A DNA stretch of 50,855 bases, from positions 1-50,855 of the forward strand of contig JAAYDF010000192.1 in NCBI GenBank assembly GCA_012729395.1. Reading direction: 5' to 3'. Shown here one piece after another: positions 8,322 to 17,288 of the stretch (the stretch's first letter is position 1; the number at the start of each line of letters is the position of its first letter). The notes below the pieces were generated by a model. That model was given only the letters and a program-made list of their open reading frames with translations, had not been told where the DNA came from and did not search any database. Both the position numbers and the translations under genes were made by a program. The stretch comes from Phycisphaerae bacterium. Lineage in GTDB: Bacteria > Planctomycetota > Phycisphaerae > UBA1845 > PWPN01.

Positions 8322-9659
8322 ATGCCGAAACGTAACATCGTCTGGTTGATCGTCGGGGCGGTCATTGCCGTCCTGTTGTGGAAGGTTCCCGAGACCCGGA
8401 TTCGTCGGGACACCATCTACAGCAAATTCAGCCCGCTGCTCGATGTGCATGTGCAGGTGGCCAAGCACCACGTCGAGGAGGTCGACGACCAAGACCTGCT
8501 GCGCGGCGCGATTGACGGCATGCTCAGCCGTATCGACCCCTACAGCGCCTACTTCACCGAGGAGGAGTACAAGGAGTTCGAGAAACGTACTCAGGGCCGC
8601 TTCTCAGGCATCGGTGTCCATGTGGCTATCACGCCCGGACACGGTTTGGTTGTGGTGAGCCCCATCGAGGGCAGCCCGGCCTTCCGGGCGGGCCTGCGAA
8701 CCAATGACCTTATCACCCATGTGGATGGGACTCGGACTATCGGCCTGTCGCTCGACAAGTGCGTGCGTATGATCAGTGGCGAGCCGGACACCCAGGTCCA
8801 ATTGACCATTCAGCGTTCCGGCGTGGAAGACCCTTTCGATGTCACCATCGTCCGCGGGATGGTGAATGTGCCTTCGGTTCGCGGTTGGGCCCGCACCGCC
8901 GATTTCACCTGGGACTACCTCATCGACTCCGAAATGCGGATCGGTTATGTGCGTATCCTCAGTTTCGAGGGCCGAACGGCCGAGGATTTCCGGGAGATCG
9001 TCGACGACCTCTACAACCAACACCAGATTCGCGGTTTGATACTCGATGTCCGCGACAACCCGGGAGGATTGCTGAGCGAGGTCGTCGAGATCGCCGACCG
9101 CTTCATCACCGAGGGGCTGATCGTCAGCACCAAGGGGCGGGAGGCGCCGCCCGTCCCCTATCGAGCCAACGCCCAGAACGCCTATCCTCGTCGTCCCATG
9201 GCCATTCTGGTCAATGCCGGATCGGCCAGCGCTTCCGAGATTCTTGCCGGTGCTCTGCGGGATCATGGCCGGGCGGTGGTCGTCGGCGAACGGACCTTTG
9301 GCAAGGGCTCCGTGCAGAAGATTCTCCAGGTCGAGAACAACCACGGGTTGATCAAGCTCACCACGGAGTACTACTATCTGCCCAACGGAGAACGTATCCA
9401 CGGCAAAGGTATCGCTCCGGACCACATCATCGACCTGACCCCGGATGAACGCACCCGTCTTCTGGAGTCCTGGATGGCGGTTTACTCCGCGACGAGGCTG
9501 CCCACGACGACACAGGCGGCGACCTCCTCCGCGCCAGCCACCGAGCCCGCCGAGGAACGCTTTGAGATCACCCTGGATCGCCAACTGATGGAAGCTCTGA
9601 ATGTGGTGCGTGCTCAGATCGAGACCCCACAGGAGCCCGTCCCCGGCGTCAACCCTTGA
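8322..9659 (+). CDS. S41 family C-terminal processing peptidase (CtpA-like)
   Basis: A 445-residue periplasmic, membrane-anchored serine protease. Residues 5-22 form an uncleaved signal or anchor helix, about 90-180 a PDZ domain (GSPAFRAGLRTNDLI), and 200-370 the tail-specific protease core. The Ser-Lys dyad is visible as Ser303 in NAGSASASEI and Lys328 in RTFGKGSVQ, with the usual 25-residue spacing and Gln332 four residues on. Family members cut proteins near their C-terminus, often in envelope maintenance or signalling. The C-terminal 60 residues are Thr/Ala/Pro-rich. ATG 8322 was chosen over TTG 8253 because the latter overlaps the promoter. It is transcribed away from the Ehr operon. Confidence 0.88.
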   Translation: MPKRNIVWLIVGAVIAVLLWKVPETRIRRDTIYSKFSPLLDVHVQVAKHHVEEVDDQDLLRGAIDGMLSRIDPYSAYFTEEEYKEFEKRTQGRFSGIGVHVAITPGHGLVVVSPIEGSPAFRAGLRTNDLITHVDGTRTIGLSLDKCVRMISGEPDTQVQLTIQRSGVEDPFDVTIVRGMVNVPSVRGWARTADFTWDYLIDSEMRIGYVRILSFEGRTAEDFREIVDDLYNQHQIRGLILDVRDNPGGLLSEVVEIADRFITEGLIVSTKGREAPPVPYRANAQNAYPRRPMAILVNAGSASASEILAGALRDHGRAVVVGERTFGKGSVQKILQVENNHGLIKLTTEYYYLPNGERIHGKGIAPDHIIDLTPDERTRLLESWMAVYSATRLPTTTQAATSSAPATEPAEERFEITLDRQLMEALNVVRAQIETPQEPVPGVNP

Positions 9660-9845
9660 TCGCGGCTCGTGTCAGTCGGCTTGGCGGATGGGCCATGCCG
9701 CAGGTTCAACAACTGGGCTACGCGCCCACCATTTCGCCCGCGGGCATATTCTGACCTGGGTGACCGCAATGGCTGCCATCTGTAACTCCACAGGCGAAAA
9801 TATGTTACCGACAGCTAAGCCCTGCATGGAAAAGGTGTCGATAAC

Positions 9846-9875
9846 TTGATTCGGCACCTGTGTCTAAGGTAGACT
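9846..9875 (+). promoter_or_regulatory. possible promoter of the secreted coiled-coil protein gene
   Basis: TTGATT (9846-9851), an 18-base spacer and TAGACT (9870-9875, 4 of 6), about 60 bases upstream of ATG 9945. This is a moderate match only. The rest of 9660-9944 shows no clear terminator or gene. Confidence 0.3.
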
Positions 9876-9944
9876 TGACTCGGCCTGCAGGCAGATGAAA
9901 CTGAACGAGGTGATGCAGGCCTCTGCAGCGAGGCTCGTCAGGCG

Positions 9945-11405
9945 ATGGCACAAAGTCTCTGGGCTTGGTGGCGGCGAAAACGGGGTTTCCCTGTAGGCGC
10001 GGCGGCAGCCTTCGTTCTCGCGGCGGCAGTTCCGGTTTCGGCACAGTACCTGGGTACCCGCTCCTATGCGAACCGGCCGTCTTTGAGCCCCCCGAGCAAG
10101 AAGCTGACCAACGAGTTCGGTCGGGTCGGCTCGCGGTTGGGCGGGAATTATGCAGGCACGCCCGGGCGTTCGCCCGGCAACGTGGCGATGACCACCATCG
10201 GCGGCGATCTCCCGCAAACGGGGTTCTCGGGTTCGCGAGCAGGTGCCGCCAGGCAGCAAGGCCAAGTTGGATACCAGCCTTCGAGTGCGCGGTTGCTGGC
10301 TGGGGGAAGGGGCGGTTCGCAGTTGACGGCTCAGGCGTCCTGGTTGCGGTATGCCCGGCCTGGCACGCTTTTGCAGCGCGTTCAGAACACGGCGTTTCTC
10401 GGTGCGTCTCCGACTGGCGCTCGCTGGCAGGGGGCTTTCGACCGCGATACCACGCGGCTGGGAAGTTGGGGTGCTCCTGAATTGCTGGCTCGTCGTGCCC
10501 AAGCCGAATCGCAGCTCGATTTGCCGCCCGTCGGCGAGGCTTCGTCCGCGGTTGAGTCGACGCCCGCGCCCCGTCTGACGATGGAGCAAGTCATCAAGAA
10601 TCGCCTGGACAGTCGGGGCGAGATGTATGAGGCTCGCGCGCGCGAAGCTTTCAAGGCGGGTCGCTACCAGGAGGCAGTGAGTCTGCTCTCATTGGCGGAC
10701 ACGACCGCCCTGGGCGACCCGAAGCGCAGGATCCCGCTGAAGCTTGCCTTGGTTTATGCGCATATGGCGGCCCGGGAGTTTTCGGAATCCCTGAATGCCC
10801 TGTTCTGGGTGTTGGGTGAGGTGGGGGAGGACGGTATTGGGGATGCGGCGGCGGTGTTCAACCGATTTCGCGATGTGCGCGGGACGCTGTATGCCGATCC
10901 TGGGGATTATGCTGCGCACGCGGAGCTGGCAGATCGGTTTGCGGTTTCGCAGTTGCGTGATCCCACATTTCGGGCTTTGCGGGCGATGGCTGCTTGGGGC
11001 AGGGGGGATGTGAACAGGGCGATCCCGGTCGCTCGCGAACTGGCGGAAGAGGTGCGGAGTCCCATCGCGGAGCTTGGCGCTCAGGCGGCAGCCGCCAAGC
11101 AAGAGGCAGAGACCGCCCGCAGTCGTGTGGATGAAGCCCGCCGGCTGCTTCGGGAGGCTCAGGATCCGGACGTGGCTCAGGCGCAGGTGACTGCGGCGCG
11201 TGAAGCCATGGATGTCTCGTTAAACGCGGGTGTGCGGGAATCGAAGATCCGGGAGCAGGAACGCAAACTGCAGCCCTGGGCCAGACTTCAAGTGATTATG
11301 GAGCAGGCTGCGCAGGCCGGTCTGCCGGTGGAAACGGAAGGAAGCAGCAGTCCGACTGAAACCGGGACGGTTCCCAGTGAATCGCCTGTACCGGTTTCGC
11401 CCTGA
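9945..11405 (+). CDS. secreted protein of unknown function with TPR-like and coiled-coil regions
   Basis: A 486-residue protein I do not recognise as a named family. A signal peptide is clear (basic WRRKRG, hydrophobic AAAAFVLAAAVPV, cleavage near SAQ). The next 150 residues are Gly/Ser/Arg-rich and low in structure. Residues about 220-375 look like helical TPR-type repeats (AREAFKAGRYQEAVSLLSLA, LALVYAHMAAREFSESLNALF). Residues about 380-450 form an Ala/Glu/Arg-rich coiled coil, followed by a Ser/Thr/Pro tail. It could be an envelope scaffold or assembly factor. The next gene begins about 160 bp downstream, so co-transcription is possible but not certain. Confidence 0.75.
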   Translation: MAQSLWAWWRRKRGFPVGAAAAFVLAAAVPVSAQYLGTRSYANRPSLSPPSKKLTNEFGRVGSRLGGNYAGTPGRSPGNVAMTTIGGDLPQTGFSGSRAGAARQQGQVGYQPSSARLLAGGRGGSQLTAQASWLRYARPGTLLQRVQNTAFLGASPTGARWQGAFDRDTTRLGSWGAPELLARRAQAESQLDLPPVGEASSAVESTPAPRLTMEQVIKNRLDSRGEMYEARAREAFKAGRYQEAVSLLSLADTTALGDPKRRIPLKLALVYAHMAAREFSESLNALFWVLGEVGEDGIGDAAAVFNRFRDVRGTLYADPGDYAAHAELADRFAVSQLRDPTFRALRAMAAWGRGDVNRAIPVARELAEEVRSPIAELGAQAAAAKQEAETARSRVDEARRLLREAQDPDVAQAQVTAAREAMDVSLNAGVRESKIREQERKLQPWARLQVIMEQAAQAGLPVETEGSSSPTETGTVPSESPVPVSP

Positions 11406-11569
11406 GCCAATTTCAGCTCTCCTTTGAGACCGCTTCTGCGACAGGGGGGCAAGGATGGCCACGACGGGTGGGCTCCGAATGCTGCTGTGTCACGGGGTCT
11501 CGTTTGCCTGGAATCATCCTCGCGTCTGCGGGTTGATTCCGTGAGGCGATGGCCTGATAGTTGACGACG

Positions 11570-13561
11570 ATGAGCGATCGTGTTGAGACATCCAACGGCG
11601 AGTGGCGTCCGAATCTACGTTTATGGGGTTCGGTGCTCGCCCACGCGTTGATCTTCTCGATCAGCCTGCTGGTTTCGTTCAGCCTGGCGCACAATTTCCG
11701 TGGGTTTGGCGAGTGGCTGGTCATCGAGTATCTGACTTACTTGCCGCTGACATTGGTGGTCAAGCTCTCGGTTTTCGGTGTCAGCGGTTTGTACCGGGAT
11801 TCGTGGCGTTACGTCGGTTTGCGTGATTTGTTCGCCATTACCCGGGCCTCTCACATTGCCATCTTCATTTGTGTGGCGGTCTACTACCTAAGCCAGAAAC
11901 TATGGGTGGGTTACCTTGCGGTGGACAAGGGCTACTGGGTTCCCAGCCAGGTTTTCCTGTTGGACTGGATGTTCACGATTGCGATGGTGTCCGCCGCTCG
12001 GGTGGCCTACCGGTTCTATTTCGAGGAGCTCAGGCCTCTGAGCGGCACGACGCAGGTCCGTCTGCTGATCGTGGGTGCTGGTGATCTGGGGGACTCGATT
12101 CTTCGGGAGCTGATGCGTGCCGCCGAGGCGCGGTACCAGGTGGTAGGTTTTCTGGATGACGACGAGCGTAAACAGGGCGGGCGCATTCGCGGCATCGAGG
12201 TTCTGGGGGGCACGCAGGACATTCGGCGGATTTGTGAACGGCATGATGTGGATGAGGTACTGATCGCTCTTCAGGGCGTCTCGCAACGACAAGTACGGCG
12301 TCTGATTGTGCTGTGTCACGGCATGAACTTGCGGTTCCGCACGGTTCCTGCGGTCAGCGACGTGATTGAGGATCGCGTGCAGGTCAGCCAGATCCGCCCT
12401 GTGGATATTGAGGATTTGCTTGGCCGGGAGGCGGTCACTCTCGATACGCAAGCGATCGGGGACTACATCCGCGGCAAAGTGGTGATGGTGACAGGTGCGG
12501 GCGGCTCGATCGGGTCGGAGATGTGTCGGCAGATTGCCCGCTTCCAACCCAAGAAGCTGTTGCTTGTGGAGCGTATGGAGAACGCTCTGTTTGAAATCAA
12601 TCGCGAGCTCGAGCGGAGCTTCCCCGACTTGTCGCGGGTTCCCTGTGTGGCCGACATCAGCGACGCGGCTCGTATCCGGCAGATTCTGCGCCGGGAGGGT
12701 CCGACGGCTGTTTTTCACGCGGCCGCGCATAAGCACGTTCCCATGATGGAATGGAATCCCGGCGAGGCGATCAAGAACAACGTTTTGGGTACGCGCGCCT
12801 TGGCGGACGCGGCCTCGGAGACGGGGGTCGAGAAGTTCGTCATGATCTCGACGGACAAGGCGGTGAACCCGACGAGCGTCATGGGTTGTACCAAACGTAT
12901 CGCGGAGATGTACGTGCAGCAGCTCAGCGGCGCGGTTGGCAGCAGCACGGAGTTTGTCACCGTCCGTTTCGGCAACGTGTTGGGCAGCAGCGGCAGCGTG
13001 GTGCCGATTTTCAAGGAGCAGATTGCCCGTGGAGGGCCGGTTCTCGTCACTCATCCGGAGATGGTGCGTTACTTCATGACCATCCCCGAGGCTGCCCAAC
13101 TGGTGCTCCAGGCTGGAGCGATGGGCAAGGGCGGCGAGATATTCCTGCTGGACATGGGCGAGCCGGTGAAGATTCTCCAACTGGCCGAGGATCTCATCAC
13201 CCTGAGCGGTCTTCGTCCGCATGAGGACATTGAGATTCGGTTCACTGGCGTTCGGCCGGGGGAGAAGCTGTTCGAGGAGCTCTCGATCAGTGGTGAGGAT
13301 GCCAGCCAGACCTCGCACCCGAAGATCGGGACGATTCGCAAGCGTCCGGAGGATTTCGCACGGGTCTGTGAGTGTATTGGCCGGTTGCGGGAGATGGCGG
13401 ACACTGCGACGGTGATCGAGATTCGTCAAGCTCTGCAGGATACTGTTCCGGAGTACCATCCTTCGGTTCCTGAGCCCGTTTCGGCGTCTGCCCAGTCGCC
13501 CTCCGTTGCGTCAAGCCGGGACAAGGCGGCGTCGTCCGCTTCGGCGGTCCCGGTGGAGTAG
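11570..13561 (+). CDS. membrane nucleotide-sugar 4,6-dehydratase (CapD/WbpM/PglF family)
   Basis: A 663-residue polysaccharide biosynthesis protein. About four membrane helices occupy residues 17-145, followed by a first Rossmann domain (LLIVGAGDLGDS, 165-176) and a second catalytic SDR domain from 303 (VVMVTGAGGSIGSE). The catalytic region has ISTDKAVNP (Thr428-Asp429-Lys430) and a Met438-x3-Lys442 motif in place of the usual YxxxK, as in WbpM and PglF UDP-GlcNAc 4,6-dehydratases. The product, a UDP-4-keto-6-deoxy sugar, feeds O-antigen, capsule, or glycoprotein sugars such as bacillosamine. ATG 11570 is preferred over TTG 11561. murD starts 14 bp after the stop. The nearby flagellin makes flagellar glycosylation possible but unproven. 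Confidence 0.85.
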   Translation: MSDRVETSNGEWRPNLRLWGSVLAHALIFSISLLVSFSLAHNFRGFGEWLVIEYLTYLPLTLVVKLSVFGVSGLYRDSWRYVGLRDLFAITRASHIAIFICVAVYYLSQKLWVGYLAVDKGYWVPSQVFLLDWMFTIAMVSAARVAYRFYFEELRPLSGTTQVRLLIVGAGDLGDSILRELMRAAEARYQVVGFLDDDERKQGGRIRGIEVLGGTQDIRRICERHDVDEVLIALQGVSQRQVRRLIVLCHGMNLRFRTVPAVSDVIEDRVQVSQIRPVDIEDLLGREAVTLDTQAIGDYIRGKVVMVTGAGGSIGSEMCRQIARFQPKKLLLVERMENALFEINRELERSFPDLSRVPCVADISDAARIRQILRREGPTAVFHAAAHKHVPMMEWNPGEAIKNNVLGTRALADAASETGVEKFVMISTDKAVNPTSVMGCTKRIAEMYVQQLSGAVGSSTEFVTVRFGNVLGSSGSVVPIFKEQIARGGPVLVTHPEMVRYFMTIPEAAQLVLQAGAMGKGGEIFLLDMGEPVKILQLAEDLITLSGLRPHEDIEIRFTGVRPGEKLFEELSISGEDASQTSHPKIGTIRKRPEDFARVCECIGRLREMADTATVIEIRQALQDTVPEYHPSVPEPVSASAQSPSVASSRDKAASSASAVPVE

Positions 13562-13575
13562 GCAGGAGGACCGAC

Positions 13576-14925
13576 ATGACGGCTTCGAGTCTGGCAGGCG
13601 TTCGGGTTGTGGTGATGGGTTTGGGGCACTTCGGGGGTGGCATCGGCGTCGCGCGGTGGCTGGTTGAGCAAGGTGCGCGAGTCACGGTCACCGACCAAGC
13701 TTCACCTGATAAGCTGGCCGACAGCGTGCGGCAACTTGAGGGTTTGCCTGTCCAGTTTCGGTTGGGTGGACACGACGTAGCCGATCTGGAAGATTGCCAA
13801 CTTCTGGTCGTGAGCCCGGCTGTGCCGAAGGATCGCTCCCCTTTCGTGGCGGAAGCTGTTGCCCGTTCGATTGCCATCACCAGCGAGATGAATCTGTTTC
13901 TGGAGCGATGTCCGGTCAAGCGGGTCATCGGGGTGACGGGTTCGGCGGGCAAGAGCACGACGACGGCGATGCTGGGGGCGATTTTGCGGGGTGCGGCGGA
14001 GGCTTTGGGTGCCCCGCATGTGTTTGTGGGGGGGAATATTGGGCAGTCGCTGCTGGCGGAATTGCCGCGGATGGATGCTCGCGACGTGATCGTTCTGGAG
14101 CTGTCGAGTTTTCAGCTTGAGGATATGGCGGCTCTGCCCTGGAGTCCGCCGCTGGCGGTTATCACCAACCTCCAGCCCAATCACCTGGACCGCCACAAGA
14201 CGATGGAAGCGTACGCTGGGGCGAAGCTGAACATTGCCCGGTACCAATCCGCGGACGGGCGGGTCTTTGTTCGTGAGGGCGACGAAGTTGTGGCCGAGCA
14301 GGTGCGGGCGATTGGTGCGGGTGATCGTCTTGTGAGGTTCGCGTTTGATTCCAGATGGAGTGATGTTCTGCGGTTGCCGGGCCGGCACAATCGCGACAAT
14401 GCGGCGGCAGCTATTGCTGTATGTCACCACCTTGGGGTGGACGACGCGCTGATCAGGCGAGGTTTGGCCGATTTCCACGGGCTTGAGCATCGTCTGGAGT
14501 TTGTGGCGGAGCGTGGCGGGGTACGTTACTACAACGATTCGAAATCGACCACGCCGGCTTCGGCGGAACTGGCCTTGGAGTCTTTCGAGGCTCCGGTGAT
14601 CATGTTGGTGGGTGGCGGGGACAAGGGGATGTCGTTTGATGGGCTGGCGGCTCGTTTAGCGGCGGTGGCGAAGGCGGTGGTGTGTTACGGCCAGACGGGG
14701 CCGGCCATTCATCTTCGGGTACGTCGATCCCTGGCTGAAGCTGGCGGGACAATCCCTGTAGAACTCGCCACGGATTTTGGGCGAGCCGTGGATTTGGCTC
14801 GTGGGTTGGCGTTGCCGGGGGATGTGGTGGTTTTGTCGCCGGCGTGCACGAGCTACGACATGTTCGCCAACTACGAGGAACGGGGCGAGACCTTCCGTCG
14901 TTTGGTTCGGGCGATGCCGGTTTGA
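13576..14925 (+). CDS. murD: UDP-N-acetylmuramoyl-L-alanine--D-glutamate ligase MurD
   Basis: A 449-residue cytoplasmic Mur ligase that adds D-glutamate to UDP-MurNAc-L-Ala in peptidoglycan synthesis. The N-terminal Rossmann-like domain begins at VVVMGLGHFGGG. The ATP loop is GVTGSAGKSTTT (119-130), the middle domain holds NHLDRHKTMEAYAGAK, and the C-terminal domain begins near FHGLEHRLEF with YYNDSKSTTP. Length is normal for MurD. GGAGG lies upstream of ATG 13576, and the gene follows the dehydratase gene by 14 bp. No other mur, fts or mra genes are in the window, so murD is outside a dcw cluster here. Its presence supports a peptidoglycan wall, as expected for Phycisphaerae. Confidence 0.92.
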   Translation: MTASSLAGVRVVVMGLGHFGGGIGVARWLVEQGARVTVTDQASPDKLADSVRQLEGLPVQFRLGGHDVADLEDCQLLVVSPAVPKDRSPFVAEAVARSIAITSEMNLFLERCPVKRVIGVTGSAGKSTTTAMLGAILRGAAEALGAPHVFVGGNIGQSLLAELPRMDARDVIVLELSSFQLEDMAALPWSPPLAVITNLQPNHLDRHKTMEAYAGAKLNIARYQSADGRVFVREGDEVVAEQVRAIGAGDRLVRFAFDSRWSDVLRLPGRHNRDNAAAAIAVCHHLGVDDALIRRGLADFHGLEHRLEFVAERGGVRYYNDSKSTTPASAELALESFEAPVIMLVGGGDKGMSFDGLAARLAAVAKAVVCYGQTGPAIHLRVRRSLAEAGGTIPVELATDFGRAVDLARGLALPGDVVVLSPACTSYDMFANYEERGETFRRLVRAMPV

Positions 14926-14938
14926 GGGGGGGGCAGGA

Positions 14939-14957
14939 CTTGCCGATGTCCGGCAAG
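14939..14957 (+). terminator. possible weak terminator hairpin after murD
   Basis: CTTGCCG (14939-14945) pairs with CGGCAAG (14951-14957) around a 5-base loop, 14 bases past the murD stop. No T-run follows, so intrinsic termination is uncertain. Confidence 0.35.
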
Positions 14958-15008
14958 AGTTGCGCGGTTCTTGCCGGTCGAGGGATGAAGCCTCTCGCGT
15001 GAACTACC

Positions 15009-15032
15009 CAAATTAACATTTCTTGTAATTTG
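15009..15032. promoter_or_regulatory. possible activator site (inverted repeat) for the sigma54 promoter
   Basis: CAAATTA (15009-15015) and TAATTTG (15026-15032) form a perfect inverted repeat with a 10-base gap, in a patch much richer in A+T than its surroundings. It ends about 70 bp before the -24 box, a normal distance for an enhancer-binding protein of the FlrC/FleQ/NtrC type. Confidence 0.45.
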
Positions 15033-15100
15033 TTTTCTAGCAAAGAGTTAAGGCGATTTTGCCTTCTGGGCTGATTAAGCAATTTGCGTGCCGTGCGGGT

Positions 15101-15116
15101 TTGGCACGCTTGTTGC
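15101..15116 (+). promoter_or_regulatory. sigma54 (RpoN) promoter of the flagellar operon
   Basis: TTGGCAC-N5-TTGC: GG at 15103-15104 and GC at 15115-15116 with the required 10 bases between them. This matches the -24/-12 consensus TGGCAC-N5-TTGC completely. Transcription would begin near 15128, about 390 bases before flgF. RpoN control of rod and hook genes is well known in several flagellated phyla. Confidence 0.75.
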
Positions 15117-15516
15117 GAGAGAGCTGGGCCGTGAGGTTCTGACTGGCTCGCTCGGCGGTGAATGGATGCGCCTGCCGGGTGGGTGTGGGAGCGGCTCGAT
15201 GGACGTGTCTGCGACGCAAGTGGCAAGGGAGTGCCCGATGGGCGGGGTGGAATGGATCACCCTGGGCACGCGGATCCTGCGGACGGCGTCGTTGGCGGCG
15301 GCGATTCACTTGCAGGAGCAAGTGGGGCTGCGGCCGAACCGTCTCGCGGGGGGCGATGTGCAGCCCCGGCAGACACCCCAGCCATTGAGCCCTGACTAGG
15401 GAGTGTTCTGGAACCATGCCACGTCGGCTGATGCCGGCTTGGCGGCCAGGCGGGTTGGCGCCGGGGCCACAGGGGGAAGGACACCGGTTCGAGGATCGCT
15501 GAGGACGGACGGCACG

Positions 15517-16278
15517 ATGTTGTACGGGATGTATTTATCCGCAGGTGGTTTGTTAGCGAATCAGTACCGCATGGAGGTGCTGGCAAACAACCTGGCCAAC
15601 ACGGACACGGCCGGCTTCAAGCAGGATCTGACGGTGGTTCGGGAGCGGATGATCGCTTCGCGGGAGCGTCTAGCCGGTCTGGGGGCCGGTGATCGAGGCT
15701 TGGACGGGATGACCGGTGGTTCTCTGGTTGCTCCGACGCATACGGCCTTCGAGCAGGGCGCGATCGAGAAGACGGGGAACCCACTGGACGCGGCGTTGCA
15801 GGGCGAGGGTTTCTTCCGGGTGGGCACGTCCACGGGAGAGGCATACACACGGGACGGCCGTTTCGTCCGCAGCGATACGGGGGAACTGGTCACGGCGGCG
15901 GGTGCCCATCCGGTTCTGGATTCGAGTGGGTCGCCGATAGTGATCCCGGCCCAGGCGAGCGGGCAGGTCCGGATCGACGGGAACGGTGAGGTGAGGGCGG
16001 GCGACCTGGTCTGCGGGACGCTGGGAGTGGTCGGCTTTGAGGACAAGGCGATGCTCCGGAAGGTGGGTGGCAATTTATTCGAGCCGCTGGGTGGCGAGCC
16101 GGTCCGTGTGGATCCGAACCTGGTGTCTGGAGCGGTTGAGAAATCCACGGTCGATCCGGTGCATTCGATGGTCTCGATGATCGAGGTCAGTCGGGCGTAT
16201 CAAGCCAACGCGACGCTGCTGGGGCTGGCGGACACGACGCTGGGTCGGGCGGTGAACGATGTTGGGCGAGTTGGTTAA
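15517..16278 (+). CDS. flgF: flagellar basal-body rod protein FlgF
   Basis: A 253-residue rod protein of the FlgF/FlgG family, built into the proximal rod of the flagellum after export through the type III apparatus. The N-terminal rod motif (MEVLANNLANTDTAGFKQD), the central YTRDGRFVRSDTGELV and the C-terminal helix (MVSMIEVSRAYQANATLL) are all present. It is shorter than the neighbouring FlgG, and its order before flgG fits FlgF. ATG 15517 starts exactly at the conserved N-terminus; an upstream GTG at 15403 would add 38 unlikely residues. It is the first gene after the sigma54 promoter. Confidence 0.88.
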   Translation: MLYGMYLSAGGLLANQYRMEVLANNLANTDTAGFKQDLTVVRERMIASRERLAGLGAGDRGLDGMTGGSLVAPTHTAFEQGAIEKTGNPLDAALQGEGFFRVGTSTGEAYTRDGRFVRSDTGELVTAAGAHPVLDSSGSPIVIPAQASGQVRIDGNGEVRAGDLVCGTLGVVGFEDKAMLRKVGGNLFEPLGGEPVRVDPNLVSGAVEKSTVDPVHSMVSMIEVSRAYQANATLLGLADTTLGRAVNDVGRVG

Positions 16279-16299
16279 CGCGACGAGGTGAGGTAAGCG

Positions 16300-17112
16300 A
16301 TGGCGATAGCCGCGATGCATGCCGCTGCGACCGGGATGAAGGCCCTCGACACGAAGTTGAATGTCGTGGCCAACAACCTGGCGAACATCAACACGGTGGG
16401 GTTCAAGCGGTCGCGGACCAACTTCGAGGATTTGCTGTATCAGGTTCGCCGGGAGCCTGGGGCGAGGGACTTCAACGACGAGCCGATTCCCCACGGCATC
16501 CAAGTGGGGCTGGGTGTGGCGGTGTCGGGTACGCAGTTGAGTTTCCAGTCCGGCAGCGTGGACCCGACGAATCGCCAGCTGGACTTGGCCATCCAGGGCG
16601 AGGGCTTCTTCCAGGTTCGGACGATCTACAACGGGCAGGAGCTGATTGCGTATACGCGGGCGGGGAATCTGGTTCGGAACGCGAACGGCAACCTGGTTTT
16701 GGCGAACAGCGAGGGAGCGATTGTCGAGCCGGCGATCACCATTCCGCAGGATGTTGCTGAGGACGGCATCGTGATCGCCAACAACGGTCAGGTTTCGGTT
16801 CGGCAGCAGGGCAACAACCAGCTGAATCAGATTGGGCAGCTCGAGCTGGCTCGATTCGTGAATCCTGAGGGGCTGCTGTCGATTGGGAAGAACCTGTACA
16901 TCGAGACGGATGCCTCGGGAGCCGCGATCACGGGGAACCCTCTGCAGGAGGGATTGGGTGATTTGCGGCAGGGTTTTCTCGAGGGCAGCAACGTGGAGCC
17001 GGTGCGAGAGTTGGTGGATTTGATCTTCACGCAGCGAGGTTTCGAGATGAACTCGCAGTCGATCCAGAGTGCGAACGAATCGTTGCAGGTGGTGACGAAT
17101 CTGCGGAGGTAG
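16300..17112 (+). CDS. flgG: flagellar distal rod protein FlgG
   Basis: A 270-residue distal rod protein. It shows the family start (MAIAAMHAAATGMKALDTKL), the rod motif NVVANNLANINTVGFKRSRT, the middle segment LAIQGEGFFQVR, and the C-terminal VEPVRELVDLIFTQRGFEMN helix that packs inside the rod. Length is close to the usual 260. The gene begins 21 bp after flgF and clearly shares its transcript. A 176-bp gap follows before flgA. Confidence 0.94.
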   Translation: MAIAAMHAAATGMKALDTKLNVVANNLANINTVGFKRSRTNFEDLLYQVRREPGARDFNDEPIPHGIQVGLGVAVSGTQLSFQSGSVDPTNRQLDLAIQGEGFFQVRTIYNGQELIAYTRAGNLVRNANGNLVLANSEGAIVEPAITIPQDVAEDGIVIANNGQVSVRQQGNNQLNQIGQLELARFVNPEGLLSIGKNLYIETDASGAAITGNPLQEGLGDLRQGFLEGSNVEPVRELVDLIFTQRGFEMNSQSIQSANESLQVVTNLRR

Positions 17113-17288
17113 GCGAGGGGAGACAGGCAAGGAGTGAGGAAGCTGGTTTTCCGAGAGGGCGGGCATGGTGTGCCGGCTGTAACGGCTCGGTGATTCAGAG
17201 GAGGTAGCGCCGCAAGGATAGACGAGGCAGCAAGACACACGCGGAGTCGTGCAGGTGGCTTGGAGCTGAAACGGCGCGGAGGTCGTCG

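Larger units (their letters stand above)
14926..15516. other. 591-bp gene-free region upstream of the flagellar cluster
   Basis: Contains a 7-bp hairpin just after murD, an AT-rich patch with an inverted repeat (15009-15032), a sigma54 promoter (15101-15116), and about 400 bp between promoter and flgF. A 103-codon open frame (15088-15399) lies in this leader, but its composition is repetitive and I do not support it as a gene. Confidence 0.6.

Noticed and set aside
11900-13459. 519-codon minus-strand frame across the sugar dehydratase gene
   Set aside because: Antisense shadow; the plus strand has full dehydratase motifs.
15088-15399. 103-codon open frame between the sigma54 promoter and flgF
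   Set aside because: It starts before the promoter, has no recognisable domain and no good ribosome site. Leader sequence is the simpler reading, though a small gene from 15166 is not excluded.
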